Assembly: GCA_010015805.1 (NCBI GenBank) | Contig: ML978123.1 | Coordinates: 2,914,001 to 2,978,000, forward strand | DNA from: Rhizodiscina lignyota | Lineage: Eukaryota > Ascomycota > Dothideomycetes > Aulographales > Rhizodiscinaceae | DNA: 64,000 nucleotides | Reading direction: 5' to 3' | Shown here: piece by piece, positions 45,101-55,071 of the stretch | Layout of the letters: each line of letters opens with the position of its first letter | Numbering within the stretch: the first letter of the stretch is position 1 | The notes under the pieces: model-generated | Databases searched by the model: none | What the model saw: the letters and a program-made list of their open reading frames with translations, nothing else | Told to the model about the DNA's origin: nothing | Position numbers and translations under genes: made by a program

Positions 45101-46190
45101 GTTGGAGGAGTGGGCAAGTCAGGCAGAAGAAGAGTTAAGCACTTACAAGATCCTTGAAAACCGCAAGCTTGGGCCCTGATGCTTTCCTGCTCCCCCCCTC
45201 CAGTTTCTCGCCAGCCCACGGCTTGGCTTCCGCCGTGTTCTCCTTTTTGCGCTCTGCAAGTCCTCCAATGCTCTCCCATCCTCCAGTGCCTGCCGCACCT
45301 AGCTTCGGCGCGCCATTTTCATCACTGTCCGCGAAGATCTCCAATTTCTGCCTCCTCGATCTTGAAGGCCCACCCGCAGCAGCGCGTCTGTCCGCCGCCT
45401 GGGGATCACTTTCTCCAGGGCTTGATGCACTGAAAGGATCTCTCTTGATGCCCAGAGCCGGCCGCACAGTTGGAAGGGCTGGGCTGTTTGGGCCCTGTTC
45501 ATCTTCTGCCTTTGCTTCTCTCCTCTTCTCAAACTCTCCAAACTTCCTAACAAGCCTCTCAACTGGTCTTGCCTGTCTCTCAATCCCCATATGCCATATC
45601 TCAGCAGCCTGCTGCCATCTTTCTTTCATCTCCAACCACTCTGCATAGCTCTCATAGAACAGCGCTAGGCTCTGCCCAACGCCATTCCTGCTCAGAAACA
45701 CGTAGGTGTCGCGCGCGTTTTCACCGTCGCGCACAGCCGCAGCGCCCTTCGCGGAGGTGTCGGTGCCCTGACAGAACAGCTTGATGTACAGCAACCACAA
45801 CTTCAGGTACCTGGCGTCGTTCTTGTAGCTCTCATCTTTCAGAAACGTCTTCGTTGCGCGCTCCAAGAGCTGCGCTAACCCTGACTCTTTCGTTGCGCTC
45901 GCGGACGGATACGCATCTAGCGTCCATTTGACATAGCGCTCATAGATATCGAGCGGGTCGTCTGCCTCTTCGATATGCGCGAGCTCGTCCTCGAAGGATT
46001 GGCGCGCGAGGTTGTTGAGCGCTTGGGTATCCTGCGGTGATGGAGAGAGCGCTGATGGGTGAGAGGTGGATGTTGGAGGGGAGTAGAGCGTCGCGAGCGC
46101 TTTCGCGCTGCGCCCAGAGGGGAGGGACTGGATGTTTTCTTTCTGCGATTCGATGATTTCGAAGTCGATGAGGTCGGGAGAGGGGGCCAT
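42197..46190 (-). CDS. BUB1: Spindle checkpoint kinase BUB1 (MadBub-like, several KEN boxes)
   Basis: Two exons, 45147-46190 and 42197-45034, giving 1293 residues. A KEN box lies at residues 17-19, followed by the Bub1/Mad3 TPR region (about 55-215, with DDPLDIYERYVKWTLDAYP and YLKLWLLYIKL), which binds KNL1-type kinetochore scaffolds. A second KEN lies at 316-318, a motif shared by fungal Bub1 and Mad3 (NPKTGRAECVFVNLEAVYP) near 365-385, and two more KEN tripeptides near 790-800. The kinase domain covers about 930-1250, with GQGAFAPVYLA, HGDLKADN and DFGRGID, so it looks active. It works at kinetochores in the spindle assembly checkpoint. It shares a 362-bp promoter with the CWF19-like gene. 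Confidence 0.95.
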
Positions 46191-46552
46191 TGTGTTGACA
46201 GTTGACGTTCACCCAAGGCAGTCCTCGATACTATGATTTGAAACAAATTTGGAGGGATTTAGTCGTGCATTGCGGTTGTCGTCGAGATAATATCGTGGGT
46301 TGAAGGAGTTGAGTTAACGATAGTAAACAGACGAGTAAACAAACAGACGACCCTGGATACAGGGATGACTTGGGTGGGCGACAACTAAGTTAGTGACATA
46401 AAGTGCCATTCACGCTAAAAGTTCACGCCTGCCTTGAACTCGTGAATATTTCGACTGAATTTCATAAAGTCTATTCAAAGTTTCAAAGAACACCTTCAAA
46501 TTATTGTGAAATGCCATGAGCGCTATCTCAAGTCGCTAACGAGGAATACACC
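46191..46552. promoter_or_regulatory. Shared promoter region: BUB1 / CWF19-like gene
   Basis: A 362-bp spacer lies between divergent starts. I see no TATA box; fungal housekeeping promoters often lack one. Confidence 0.5.
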
Positions 46553-48302
46553 ATGGCCCCATCAAAACTGTAAGTGGCGATCGAAATCATCACGTGCTCA
46601 GTTCATTATTATCGAATATTCTGTCTGCAGATATATATGACAAGCTGATTGATAGTTTAGTGTTGTCACGGGTGCCGTGAACGGCAAGTTTCGAGAGGTC
46701 TTCGCGAAGATTGCAACTCTCCACAGCAAAAATTCATTCTCACTGGCCCTGATAGCGGGAAATCTCTTCGCAGACCCGGAGAATACATCTGAACAGGATG
46801 AGCAAGACGTGAATGACTTGGTTAATGGTAAAATCGAAGTTGCGCTTCCCACATACTTTGCTCTTGGCTCACACGGCCTCCCGAAACCTGCTATTGAGAA
46901 ACTCGAGGCTGAGGATGGGGAGCTCTGCCACAACCTGTTCTTCCTCGGCAAGCGTACGACTCTAAAGACCTCTGAAGGGATCAGGCTTGTTGCCTTGGGT
47001 GGTACTCTTGACCCAAATGTCCCTGCAGTGTCAAAGGACAAGTACCCGCCCTTCTACAGCGAGGGTGATGCAAAGGCATTACGAGGCGCGAACTCAGCAG
47101 ATATACTTGTTACGTCCCAATGGCCGAAAGGCATTTCAACAGGATCCCAAGTGTCAATGCCATCTGGAGACGATACACCGGTGCAGCTTCAGTGCATCTC
47201 AGACCTCGTTCCTGCTCTAAAGCCTCGTTACCATTTCAGTACTTCAGCTGCCGCTTTCTACGAGCGAGAGCCATTCTTTCATGCACCTGAAGAAGACGCA
47301 GGACCAGGGTATTCGATAACTCGCTTCATCAGCTTAGCAAGCTACGGAAACCCAAACAAGGCTAAATGGATATACGCATTCTCTCTCGATACTGCGGCTG
47401 CCCCTCCAGTAGTTATTCCACTTGGTACCACAGCCTCTCCCTTTGCTTTTGCCGGAAAGAAGCGTCCAGCACCAGCAGAGCAGAACTCCTACCGCTTCGA
47501 TACCAACAGTTCCCATCATAGCCACCAAGGACGGAGAAACAAAAGACAGCGTGCAGCTCCACCCACACCCGGAGAGTGCTTCTTTTGTCTTTCGAATGCA
47601 AATCTTGCAACTCACCTAATCACTTCGATCGGCTCGGACGCTTACATGACAACTGCGAAAGGTCCACTGAGCACTGCTTCCACATTTCCAAAACTTGGCT
47701 TTCCTTGCCATATGCTCATCATCCCTCTGACACATTCGCCCACTCTCGGTCTCATCGAGGATCGTGAATCCCGAAAGAGCACTTACGACGAAATGCAGAG
47801 GTTTCGGTCCTCGCTAAACAGCATGCTGAATGCAAAAACCGATGGCGAATTCGGTTCGGTCACATGGGAAGTCAGTCGCTCAGGTGGCATACATACCCAC
47901 TGGCAGTTCCTCCCAGTTTCATCAAAGATGATACGTCGTGGACTTGTGGAGGCGGCGTTCAAAGTCGAAGCAGAGAATGAGAAATATCCTGCGCTTGTGA
48001 AAGAGGATGTCAAAGATGGGTCGAACGAGAGTGGGGACTTCTTCCGCTTGATCATTTGGCAACCTGCTCACAAGTCGAATGAAGGAGAAGAAAGTAAAGA
48101 GAAGGACATGCACTATATGTTGCCAGTAGACTCTTCGTTCCGATTCGATCTCCAATTCGGGCGGAAGGTCTTGGCGAAGTTATTGAGTCTGGAGTCCCGA
48201 ATGCAGTGGCAAGATTGTGGGCAAAGCCATGAGGATGAAGTGGGAGATGTTGAGGCATTCAAACTAGGCTTCAAAGAGTGGGACTTCACCCTGGAAGAGT
48301 GA
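46553..48302 (+). CDS. DRN1: CWF19-like protein (Drn1/CWF19L1 family)
   Basis: Two exons, 46553-46569 and 46661-48302, giving 552 residues. The first exon encodes only MAPSK plus two bases. The N-terminal third is the metallophosphoesterase-like domain (VVTGAVNGKFREVFAKIATL, LFFLGKRTTLKTSEGIRLVALGG), which probably lacks full metal ligands as in yeast Drn1. Then come a basic linker (GRRNKRQR) and the two CwfJ C-terminal domains, with CFFCLSN, the HIT-like HTHWQFLPV (the catalytic-type H-x-H) and an end rich in FKLGFKEWDFTLEE. Drn1/CWF19L1 assists the lariat debranching enzyme after splicing, in the nucleus. Confidence 0.95.
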
Positions 48303-48998
48303 TGCGCTTATTGCAAGCCTCGCTGAATCAAGAGACGATCGGTTGCGATGGGAGTGGCGAAGCATTGTCACGGACAGCAAAGCTGATGATACCTTGCCAG
48401 TTTGCTGACATCGCAGCCCAAAGCTCAAACAAGCGCAATCACACGACAAATTTATACATTACCATGCGCAATGCCTACAGGTTTTTTTTACCTAGCTGCC
48501 GAAAGGATCTTCACCAGTGGAACCATTATTAGAGCTATGTGCACTACCTACACATTCAGATACCCTTGCCATCACGATTGGGGACCACGTCGGTTTCTCT
48601 TATGCCCGATGGCGTTCCTTATCGACCGCTTTACTTGTGAGCTTCGGCAGGATGCCATAATCGTGCGGTCCTTGTGCCCGGCATGCTTGGAGGAGACTGA
48701 ACGCGAAGACGGGAATCACGGTACAGATCTGAGCACGAGTAGTGACTCTTAGGGAATTTTATGATCGATGAGTATGAATGCCTTGGTAGAGAGACAGGCT
48801 ATGCCATTGGGCAATCCGAATAGGAAAGTCAACGATCAAAGAAACGAGTCCGAATCAACGCCTTGGCCTTTGGGTGAACATGAAGTCCATCCAAGAAATC
48901 AATGCAGCCTCCCAGAAACCCAAATACCAATTGTGCTACACGGTGACAGCCTCATTCCTCATATATGCTCAACCCAAGCAGTTAATTGTCATTCCACA
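48303..48998. other. Convergent spacer, nothing recognised
   Basis: This 696-bp region lies between the 3' ends of the CWF19-like gene and the Cys/His-rich protein gene. The open frames here are short and unsupported. Confidence 0.4.
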
Positions 48999-49826
48999 TT
49001 ATAGCTTTGCCGCCCTTATCCGCTTCTTCTCTTTACGAGCTTCTTCAGCTGCTCGCCTGGGATTCATCACGTATACCAAAAGTCCCAGACCGCCGGTATA
49101 TGGAAGAGTCGTCATGCTCGACTTAATCGCAGTCTTGCCACTCTTATTCTTGCCAGTGGTTGTGTCTTGCTGCTTTGTCGGAGGTAACTTCACACCTTTA
49201 AGCTTCAGATTCGTGTCGTTTTTACCCACACCTCCTGCCTGCTTCATGATCGGGGCTCTTTCCACACATCCCCTGGGATTCTTTACGTACACCAAGAGAC
49301 CTAGACCCCCTGTGTACGAGATCGCATCCTTGCTAATCATAGCCACGGTCTTGCCGTTCTCTTTCTTGATGACAGTGACCTGATCTACTTTCTTCATCTC
49401 CGGAAGCTTTACCACCTCGCATTTCAGATCCAGCTCCTTCATCACCCCATTTTCATCAACCTGCAGCTTGGGCTCCTCAACGAGATTCACCACCTCCCGT
49501 TTTGTAACGACGCCAACCTTGCTCCGGCTATCGTCGACGTCCACGCTGATGCGGTAGCCCAGCTCCTTGGTCATGTCATCTAGATGGAAGATATCCAGCT
49601 CAGGGAGACAGCAGTCCACACATGGTTCATTGCTTTCCTCCGCAGTGAGCGTGACATTGTGCTTGTCGTCGCCGAAGATCGGGTGCTGCGATGGCATCTG
49701 CAGTGCCTGGATGTAAGGGAACGTCGTCGCGCGACGCACGAGCGGCCTGATGGCATACTGACAGAGGGTGATGCGCTCGTGGATGTGGTGGCATGGGCGG
49801 TGGACAGTGCGGTGGTTGTAGCACAT
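48999..49826 (-). CDS. Cys/His-rich protein with an internal duplication
   Basis: A single exon of 275 residues. The N-terminus is Cys/His-rich (MCYNHRTVHRPCHHIHERI) in the manner of a recurring Dothideomycete protein class starting MC.YH; it might bind metal. A pair CVDCC lies near residue 69. The C-terminal half holds two copies of a block ending YTGGLGLLVYVxNPR, at about residues 172-187 and 243-258, each preceded by Lys/Thr-rich sequence. The tail is strongly basic. The hydrophobic blocks are too short for ordinary membrane helices. Function unknown. Confidence 0.7.
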   Translation of the reverse strand: MCYNHRTVHRPCHHIHERITLCQYAIRPLVRRATTFPYIQALQMPSQHPIFGDDKHNVTLTAEESNEPCVDCCLPELDIFHLDDMTKELGYRISVDVDDSRSKVGVVTKREVVNLVEEPKLQVDENGVMKELDLKCEVVKLPEMKKVDQVTVIKKENGKTVAMISKDAISYTGGLGLLVYVKNPRGCVERAPIMKQAGGVGKNDTNLKLKGVKLPPTKQQDTTTGKNKSGKTAIKSSMTTLPYTGGLGLLVYVMNPRRAAEEARKEKKRIRAAKL

Positions 49827-50924
49827 TGTTGTTGCTACGTAGCTTTTTAGTTTTGTTTGTTGGGCTGATTGAATGAAATTTACCTCTTTGACTGTGTCGC
49901 ACTGTTGGGAGCTTTCAAAGATCTTTGAGAGAATTGGGTCAGTTGGTGATGGTTGGGGTTACACCGCCAGATAATATATAGCAAACGATGCCCAGTGAAG
50001 TGTTTGATCTTGTATAAACGGAAGTTACGGCAATTGCGACAAAACACGGCCCAATGACAGTATTAACCAGTATCGCTAAAAGATTTGGTCTTGTGAGAGC
50101 GAATTCGGCGGTTGAGGAGTGCGAACGTAGTTTTGATATTGAGGTCCTGCAACGAGTCGACGCGGAATGCTATGCCGACGATACCCTTTCATGAGCGAAA
50201 CCAAAGGTGGATCATATGCCCCATTACATTTGCATCCTGATACTGGAGGCGTAGTACGACGGGAAAGTCATTTGTGGATATGACCGATTGTGGCTGGATT
50301 GGCTCGTAATGTTTCACAAACGAAGAGTGTTTGATGTATCGAGAAGACATCTTCGTATCTGAATTTTTATAGAAAATTTGAAAACAAGATAATGTATATG
50401 AATGCTGCAGTTTCAACAAATGCCTTTCATCACTTCCCTTATCGTACCAAGCGCTTGTGAATTGGAACTGGGCAGAACGGGCCACAATCGACGGCCGTTC
50501 AAATGTCTTCTAGATATGGCAGATAGAAGCACACACAAACTGACAGAGGAGATTGTATAGTCCTAACAGAAAGCTTTTACTGAAAACTCTCAGCGAAAGT
50601 GGCCATATAAGACCTGAGTTGATGTTGCCGTGTCGCATTAATTTGGTCCATGGGAACCACAGTTTTGGTGTTGGGATCTGGTGATGTCGTGACTTCAGGT
50701 CTAATCACCCTTCCTTTGCAGACTGAATCACGAGAGTGGAATATGAAAGTGAGGGAGAAGTATGTATGTATGGTGATTTCAGGACGTAGAAGTTTTACTC
50801 ATTGCTTAAACAGGAATAGCGTCGTCTCAAGTTGATGGAACAATCCGAGCATATCATCAACGTTGACATTGAGCAAACAGCATTCATTTCATATAAACTA
50901 AGAACTCCCCTCACTCATCAGCCT
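49827..50924. other. Intergenic, nothing certain
   Basis: This 1.1 kb stretch includes the upstream region of the Cys/His-rich gene and the 3' flank of the coiled-coil gene. A 53-codon minus-strand frame ending at 50189 (start 50350) cannot be supported as a gene. Confidence 0.4.
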
Positions 50925-52195
50925 TCAAAAGAAACTTGATCCGAAAGCATCGCCTTGTCCTCCTTCCATAGGCTGAAGTCCAGCTGGGAACGGGCCAAGG
51001 AGGACATCTCCCCTTCTCAAAACCTTGAAGCCCTCTTTCAACCTCCCCGACTTTCCGTATCCTTTCGCAAGGGCTCCGAAGACTACTCTTATCTGATTCA
51101 CCTCTTTCGCTTCTGCAAAGCTCTTCAAGCCCTCGGAGGAGTACACCCTGATGTGACACCCTTCCAAGACGTTGACAGTCTTCTGCATCCATGCGAATTC
51201 GGTCTTTGCTCGTCGGAACAGCAACGCCACTTTATATGCTTGCTCGCAGATCTTGCAGACCTCCACCTGTACTGACGCTTCGCAAGCTCTGCTGCTGACC
51301 TCATCTGGGTAAATGAATGGGGCCAATTGCTCATGGAGCGGATGGACCATTGCAGCAGCCATATCGAGGGCGCATTTGCCATCTAGATCGTATCTGCGAG
51401 ACAGCTCAGCAGTTTTCATTCGCCAATTCACCCGTTCCTCGTATGAGACTGTATCATTTTCTTAGCATTCTGCTATTTTATGCGCATCTTTGACTCACCC
51501 TTGCTGCTGTTAGACATGAAATTTTCAAAGACTCCTAAGAGGGTATCGGTGTCACGATCGAACCCGAATAGCAATGCTTCCGGGGAAAAGAGGCGATCGT
51601 ATAAGAAGTCTGACACCATCCCCATTATCCACCATGCTCTCATATCCACCGGCAGCGGTATTGAACCGTCATCCTTCACTTCAATTTCGTCGCAAATTCG
51701 GTTGATGACTTGGAAGATACTGTGCACAAGCTGGCCGAAAGAATTTTCGATCTCAGCATCAGTTGGTCCTTCGCCGCTCATTTTGTTGCTAATGATGATT
51801 TTGTGCAGTTTTCGATTCTCTTTATCCTTCCCAGCGGCATCGCGTCTTGCTTGATCTAGTTGCTCTTTCAACTGTCCGATTTCCTGTTCCAAGCTTCCAA
51901 TCTGCGAGACGAGCTGCTTGGTGGAAGCCTCACTTGGCTCAGTCTTCTCCATGCCTGCGCTCCCTGACTTTAGCAGGTTTCTAATTGGGCGAGGAATGCT
52001 AAAGGATGCCGAGTAGCTCGCATGAGGTCGATGCTTGTCAAGTTCAGCCCCTTCTCTTTTCTCTCGCATCTTTTGAACGACCGCATCCAGCCACTCTGCC
52101 AGATTTGCATTAATTTTTGTTTCAATTTCGCGTTTAATTGCAGCCGTTGTTTGGTCAAACTCAGCCAGTTTCTGTTGGCGTTCTTGATCGTCCAT
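50925..52195 (-). CDS. Coiled-coil protein divergent from the Hsp70-like gene
   Basis: Two exons, 51499-52195 and 50925-51448, giving 406 residues. The N-terminal 55 residues are charged and helical. A basic stretch (SFSIPRPIRNLLK) lies near residue 70 and a clear coiled coil spans about residues 92-140. The rest is a helical domain with blocks such as WWIMGMVSDFLYDRLFSPEA and FDRDTDTLLGVFENFM, recalling uncharacterised fungal proteins that carry a coiled coil followed by such a helical module. No catalytic motif is seen. The start is 512 bp from that of the Hsp70-like ATPase on the other strand. A partner or cofactor role is inference from layout only. Confidence 0.8.
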
Positions 52196-52707
52196 GGTTT
52201 CCGCCTAAAAGAAGGGCAGTATTGGGGTTGGATTTTGACCTTGCTTTATAAAAGCCGCGGCATGTTTAAATATTAAGTGGAAAGAACTGGTGGAGTGACA
52301 GCATCCCCGGAAGATGCCCACATGCACACCAGACAGCGGCAGCCTTTCGCTCGTAGCCGCCAAATAGGTCGTACAGCGCTATCAGGATTTCCCACTCAAC
52401 AAATCGACCAACATTCACAATTTCTATTCGCCGGCCGAGAAATATTGCATCACCTGCGTCGTGTGTTGCAGTACGATTCTTAAGGACCTCGCGACCGTAC
52501 CCGCTTGATATAAAGAGGTAGCGCTCAAAAGTTCGATGTATGCGTCCACTCTACCGAAAGTCTCGCCATCGGCAGCTAGCTGCCTTTCATTTTGCAGTAT
52601 ACTTGTGTTCACATCAACACGAGCGAAAGGCCTTTGATCCGCCGACATTCTCTGCAACGAATTTCTTTTCCACCTCGGGCACGAAAGTGCTCAGCACGTT
52701 CGCCATC
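52196..52707. promoter_or_regulatory. Shared promoter region: coiled-coil gene / Hsp70-like gene
   Basis: A 512-bp spacer lies between divergent starts. No canonical heat-shock element (repeated nGAAn) stands out to my eye. An in-frame extension of the Hsp70-like frame upstream to 52540 begins with ATG, but the ATG at 52708 fits better. Confidence 0.5.
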
Positions 52708-55071
52708 ATGAAAAAATGGTTCAAGGTCAGTAATTCAGCTACAAAGGCTCCTTCAAAAGCATCTCCAAAAGGCAAAGGTGGCGCTCAAGCGTCTACAGCT
52801 CCAGCGGAATCAACTGTGGACAGAGATCCCAGGAGACTCGTCATCGGGCTTGATTTTGGCACCACATTCAGCGGGTTTGAAGCTCCCTTATCCACGCTCG
52901 GCCCACCATGCTGATATAGTCAGGATCGCATTTGCATTCGCTGGAAAACCTGAGGAGATCCACTGCGTGCTCGATTGGCCTGGAGCGACAGGTCGTCAGT
53001 TCCCCAAAGCGCCAACATTGGTGCAATATGGCAAGCAGGGATTCGCATGGGGGTACCAAGTAGAACCAACAGCTGAAGGCGTTGTCAGTTGCGTGAAGTT
53101 ACTTCTGGACCCAGGGCAGAGTCACCAATCATATGACCCAAAAAGGATGTTCAAGAAAGTTCCGCAACCCCCAGACCTGCCGAAAGCCCCGGTGGATATT
53201 GCGACAGATTACATCCGTGCCATGTATTCTCACGCTCTCGTTTATATTGAACAGAAACTGGGGAAAGAGTATATGGAGTTGTTGTCCAAAGAGTTCGTCT
53301 TGACGGTTCCTGCAGTGTGGTCAGACAAAGCGAAGGACCTTACAATCAAGGTGCGCAGTATTTGGAGAAAATTAAAATAAGATCCCCAGCCTCTTTTGGA
53401 CATAGGCTAACAATACCGTTAAAGGCTGCTGAAGGCGCTGGTTTCAGTCCAGTCACTCTGATAAAGGAACCGGAAGCTGCGGCGCTCTTTACGATCCACC
53501 AACTCCAGTACAAAACAGTTAATGTGAGTAACGTCTCCTCTGTCTCTACTTGTTGTTGGAGGAAAGCTCACACTGCTCTGATAGGTCGGAGATGCTGTGG
53601 TGGTCGTTGACGCTGGTGGTGGCACAGCGGATCTGCTTACTTACGAGATCCAGAGGCTCAATCCAATGAAATTGAAAGAACTTGCTGCACCTATGGGTTA
53701 GTCCTTCATCATGTCAATCCTCCAAACTCCTTTGACGCTAAGCATACTGCTCAGGCGGGATAATCGGATCAACGCTTATAAACAGATTGTTCGAGGACTG
53801 GATAAAACTGAAGGTCGGACCAGAAAGACACGCGACGTTGAGTAAGACTGAAGCATATCGGAGCGCCCTCAAAACATTTGATCAATCAACCAAAGTGCAG
53901 TTCGAGTCACCCGGCGCGGATCAGTTCGTGTCCTTTGCACCAGAAGCCTTAAACAACAGCGAGCCCCAGGGCATTAAAAACAATTTCATAAAGCTGACAG
54001 GGTTTGTCTCTGAGTAGCCATGGCACACGGTGAAACTGATGTTTTCAGGACTGATTTGGGCGGCTTCTTCGAACCATCCTGCACCGCCATTGCGGGGCTG
54101 GTTGCGAAGCAAATCGGCATGGCGACCAAAAGGCGCAACAAGGTCTTCTCGGCAAAGTGCAAAGATGTTAAAGTTGTTCCTTCGACAGTCTAGAAGTAAT
54201 CGCTAGCTAATCACTTGACAGGCCATTTTTCTCGTCGGCGGTTTTGGAGAGAGCAAGTGCCTCAAACATCATGTTAGCTTCAACAACACTCACATCGAAG
54301 TGATTCAGCCCATTGATGCGTAAGTCATCTTTCCACGCCTGGAAGCTATCAGATCACGGCATGACAGAGCTGATGTACTCATAGCTGGTCTGCTATTGTG
54401 AAGTAGAGCCCAATGAGATCCTCCTGCGATCAGACACTTACAACTCTCAGGGGTGCCGTTCTTAGCAAGCTTCCGCGAGAAGTCATAGTCGAATCGACTA
54501 TTGCACCGAGGCATTACGGCGTAATAACCGGTACAATATATGATCCACAGAAACACCAAGGCCAGAACATATACGAAGCTATTTGGGATCAGACATTGCG
54601 GGTGGACGAGATGCTTTGGTTCATACACAAGGTTACAAGCACCTGTCATTGGCATTTACAAGCTGACCACTCCTAGAACGAAGACATTGTTATGTCGCGA
54701 GAGAAGAGCCAAACTTTCTTCCACAATCTCCCGAACGATCCCACGCGCGGTGATTTTATCAGGGAATACGTCCTCATGATGTGCGACGAAGACGACGCGT
54801 CGAAGTACCCTGATGACAGTAGGTTGAGATAGTCCGTTATTTGAGTTCTGCAAAAGCTGATGAAGATCTAGCGGTTAGGAGGTGCTGTAAGTTGAATGTC
54901 GACTTGAAAGGTATTCCAAAGACGAGTATCCAGAAGTTGAAACGGCCTTCGGACGGCCTGAAATACTCCAAGGTCAATTTCAAGCTCATCGTGAGAAGCC
55001 AAGGAGCAAGAATGGTCTTTTCTTACGAATGCGGCGGGAAAGAATATGGCTCAGTCGAAGCAATATACTGA
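52708..55071 (+). CDS. Hsp70-like ATPase (HSPA12-type)
   Basis: Eleven exons: 52708-52874, 52924-53350, 53425-53523, 53585-53696, 53755-54001, 54049-54142, 54222-54319, 54385-54402, 54451-54631, 54677-54818 and 54872-55071, giving 594 residues. The actin-fold signatures are complete: phosphate 1 (GLDFGTTFSG), the EPEAAALF connect segment, phosphate 2 (VVVVDAGGGTADLLTYE) and the adenosine site (FLVGGFGESKCL). After about residue 430 there is no canonical Hsp70 substrate-binding domain; the tail is a beta-rich extension. The N-terminus has a basic, disordered 45-residue stretch. The family is common in filamentous fungi and unstudied. The junctions keep frame throughout, with an 18-nt exon eight. 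The coiled-coil gene is head-to-head. Confidence 0.9.

Noticed and set aside
50189-50350. 53-codon minus-strand frame
   Set aside because: Too short, with no signal peptide, domain or promoter feature to support it.
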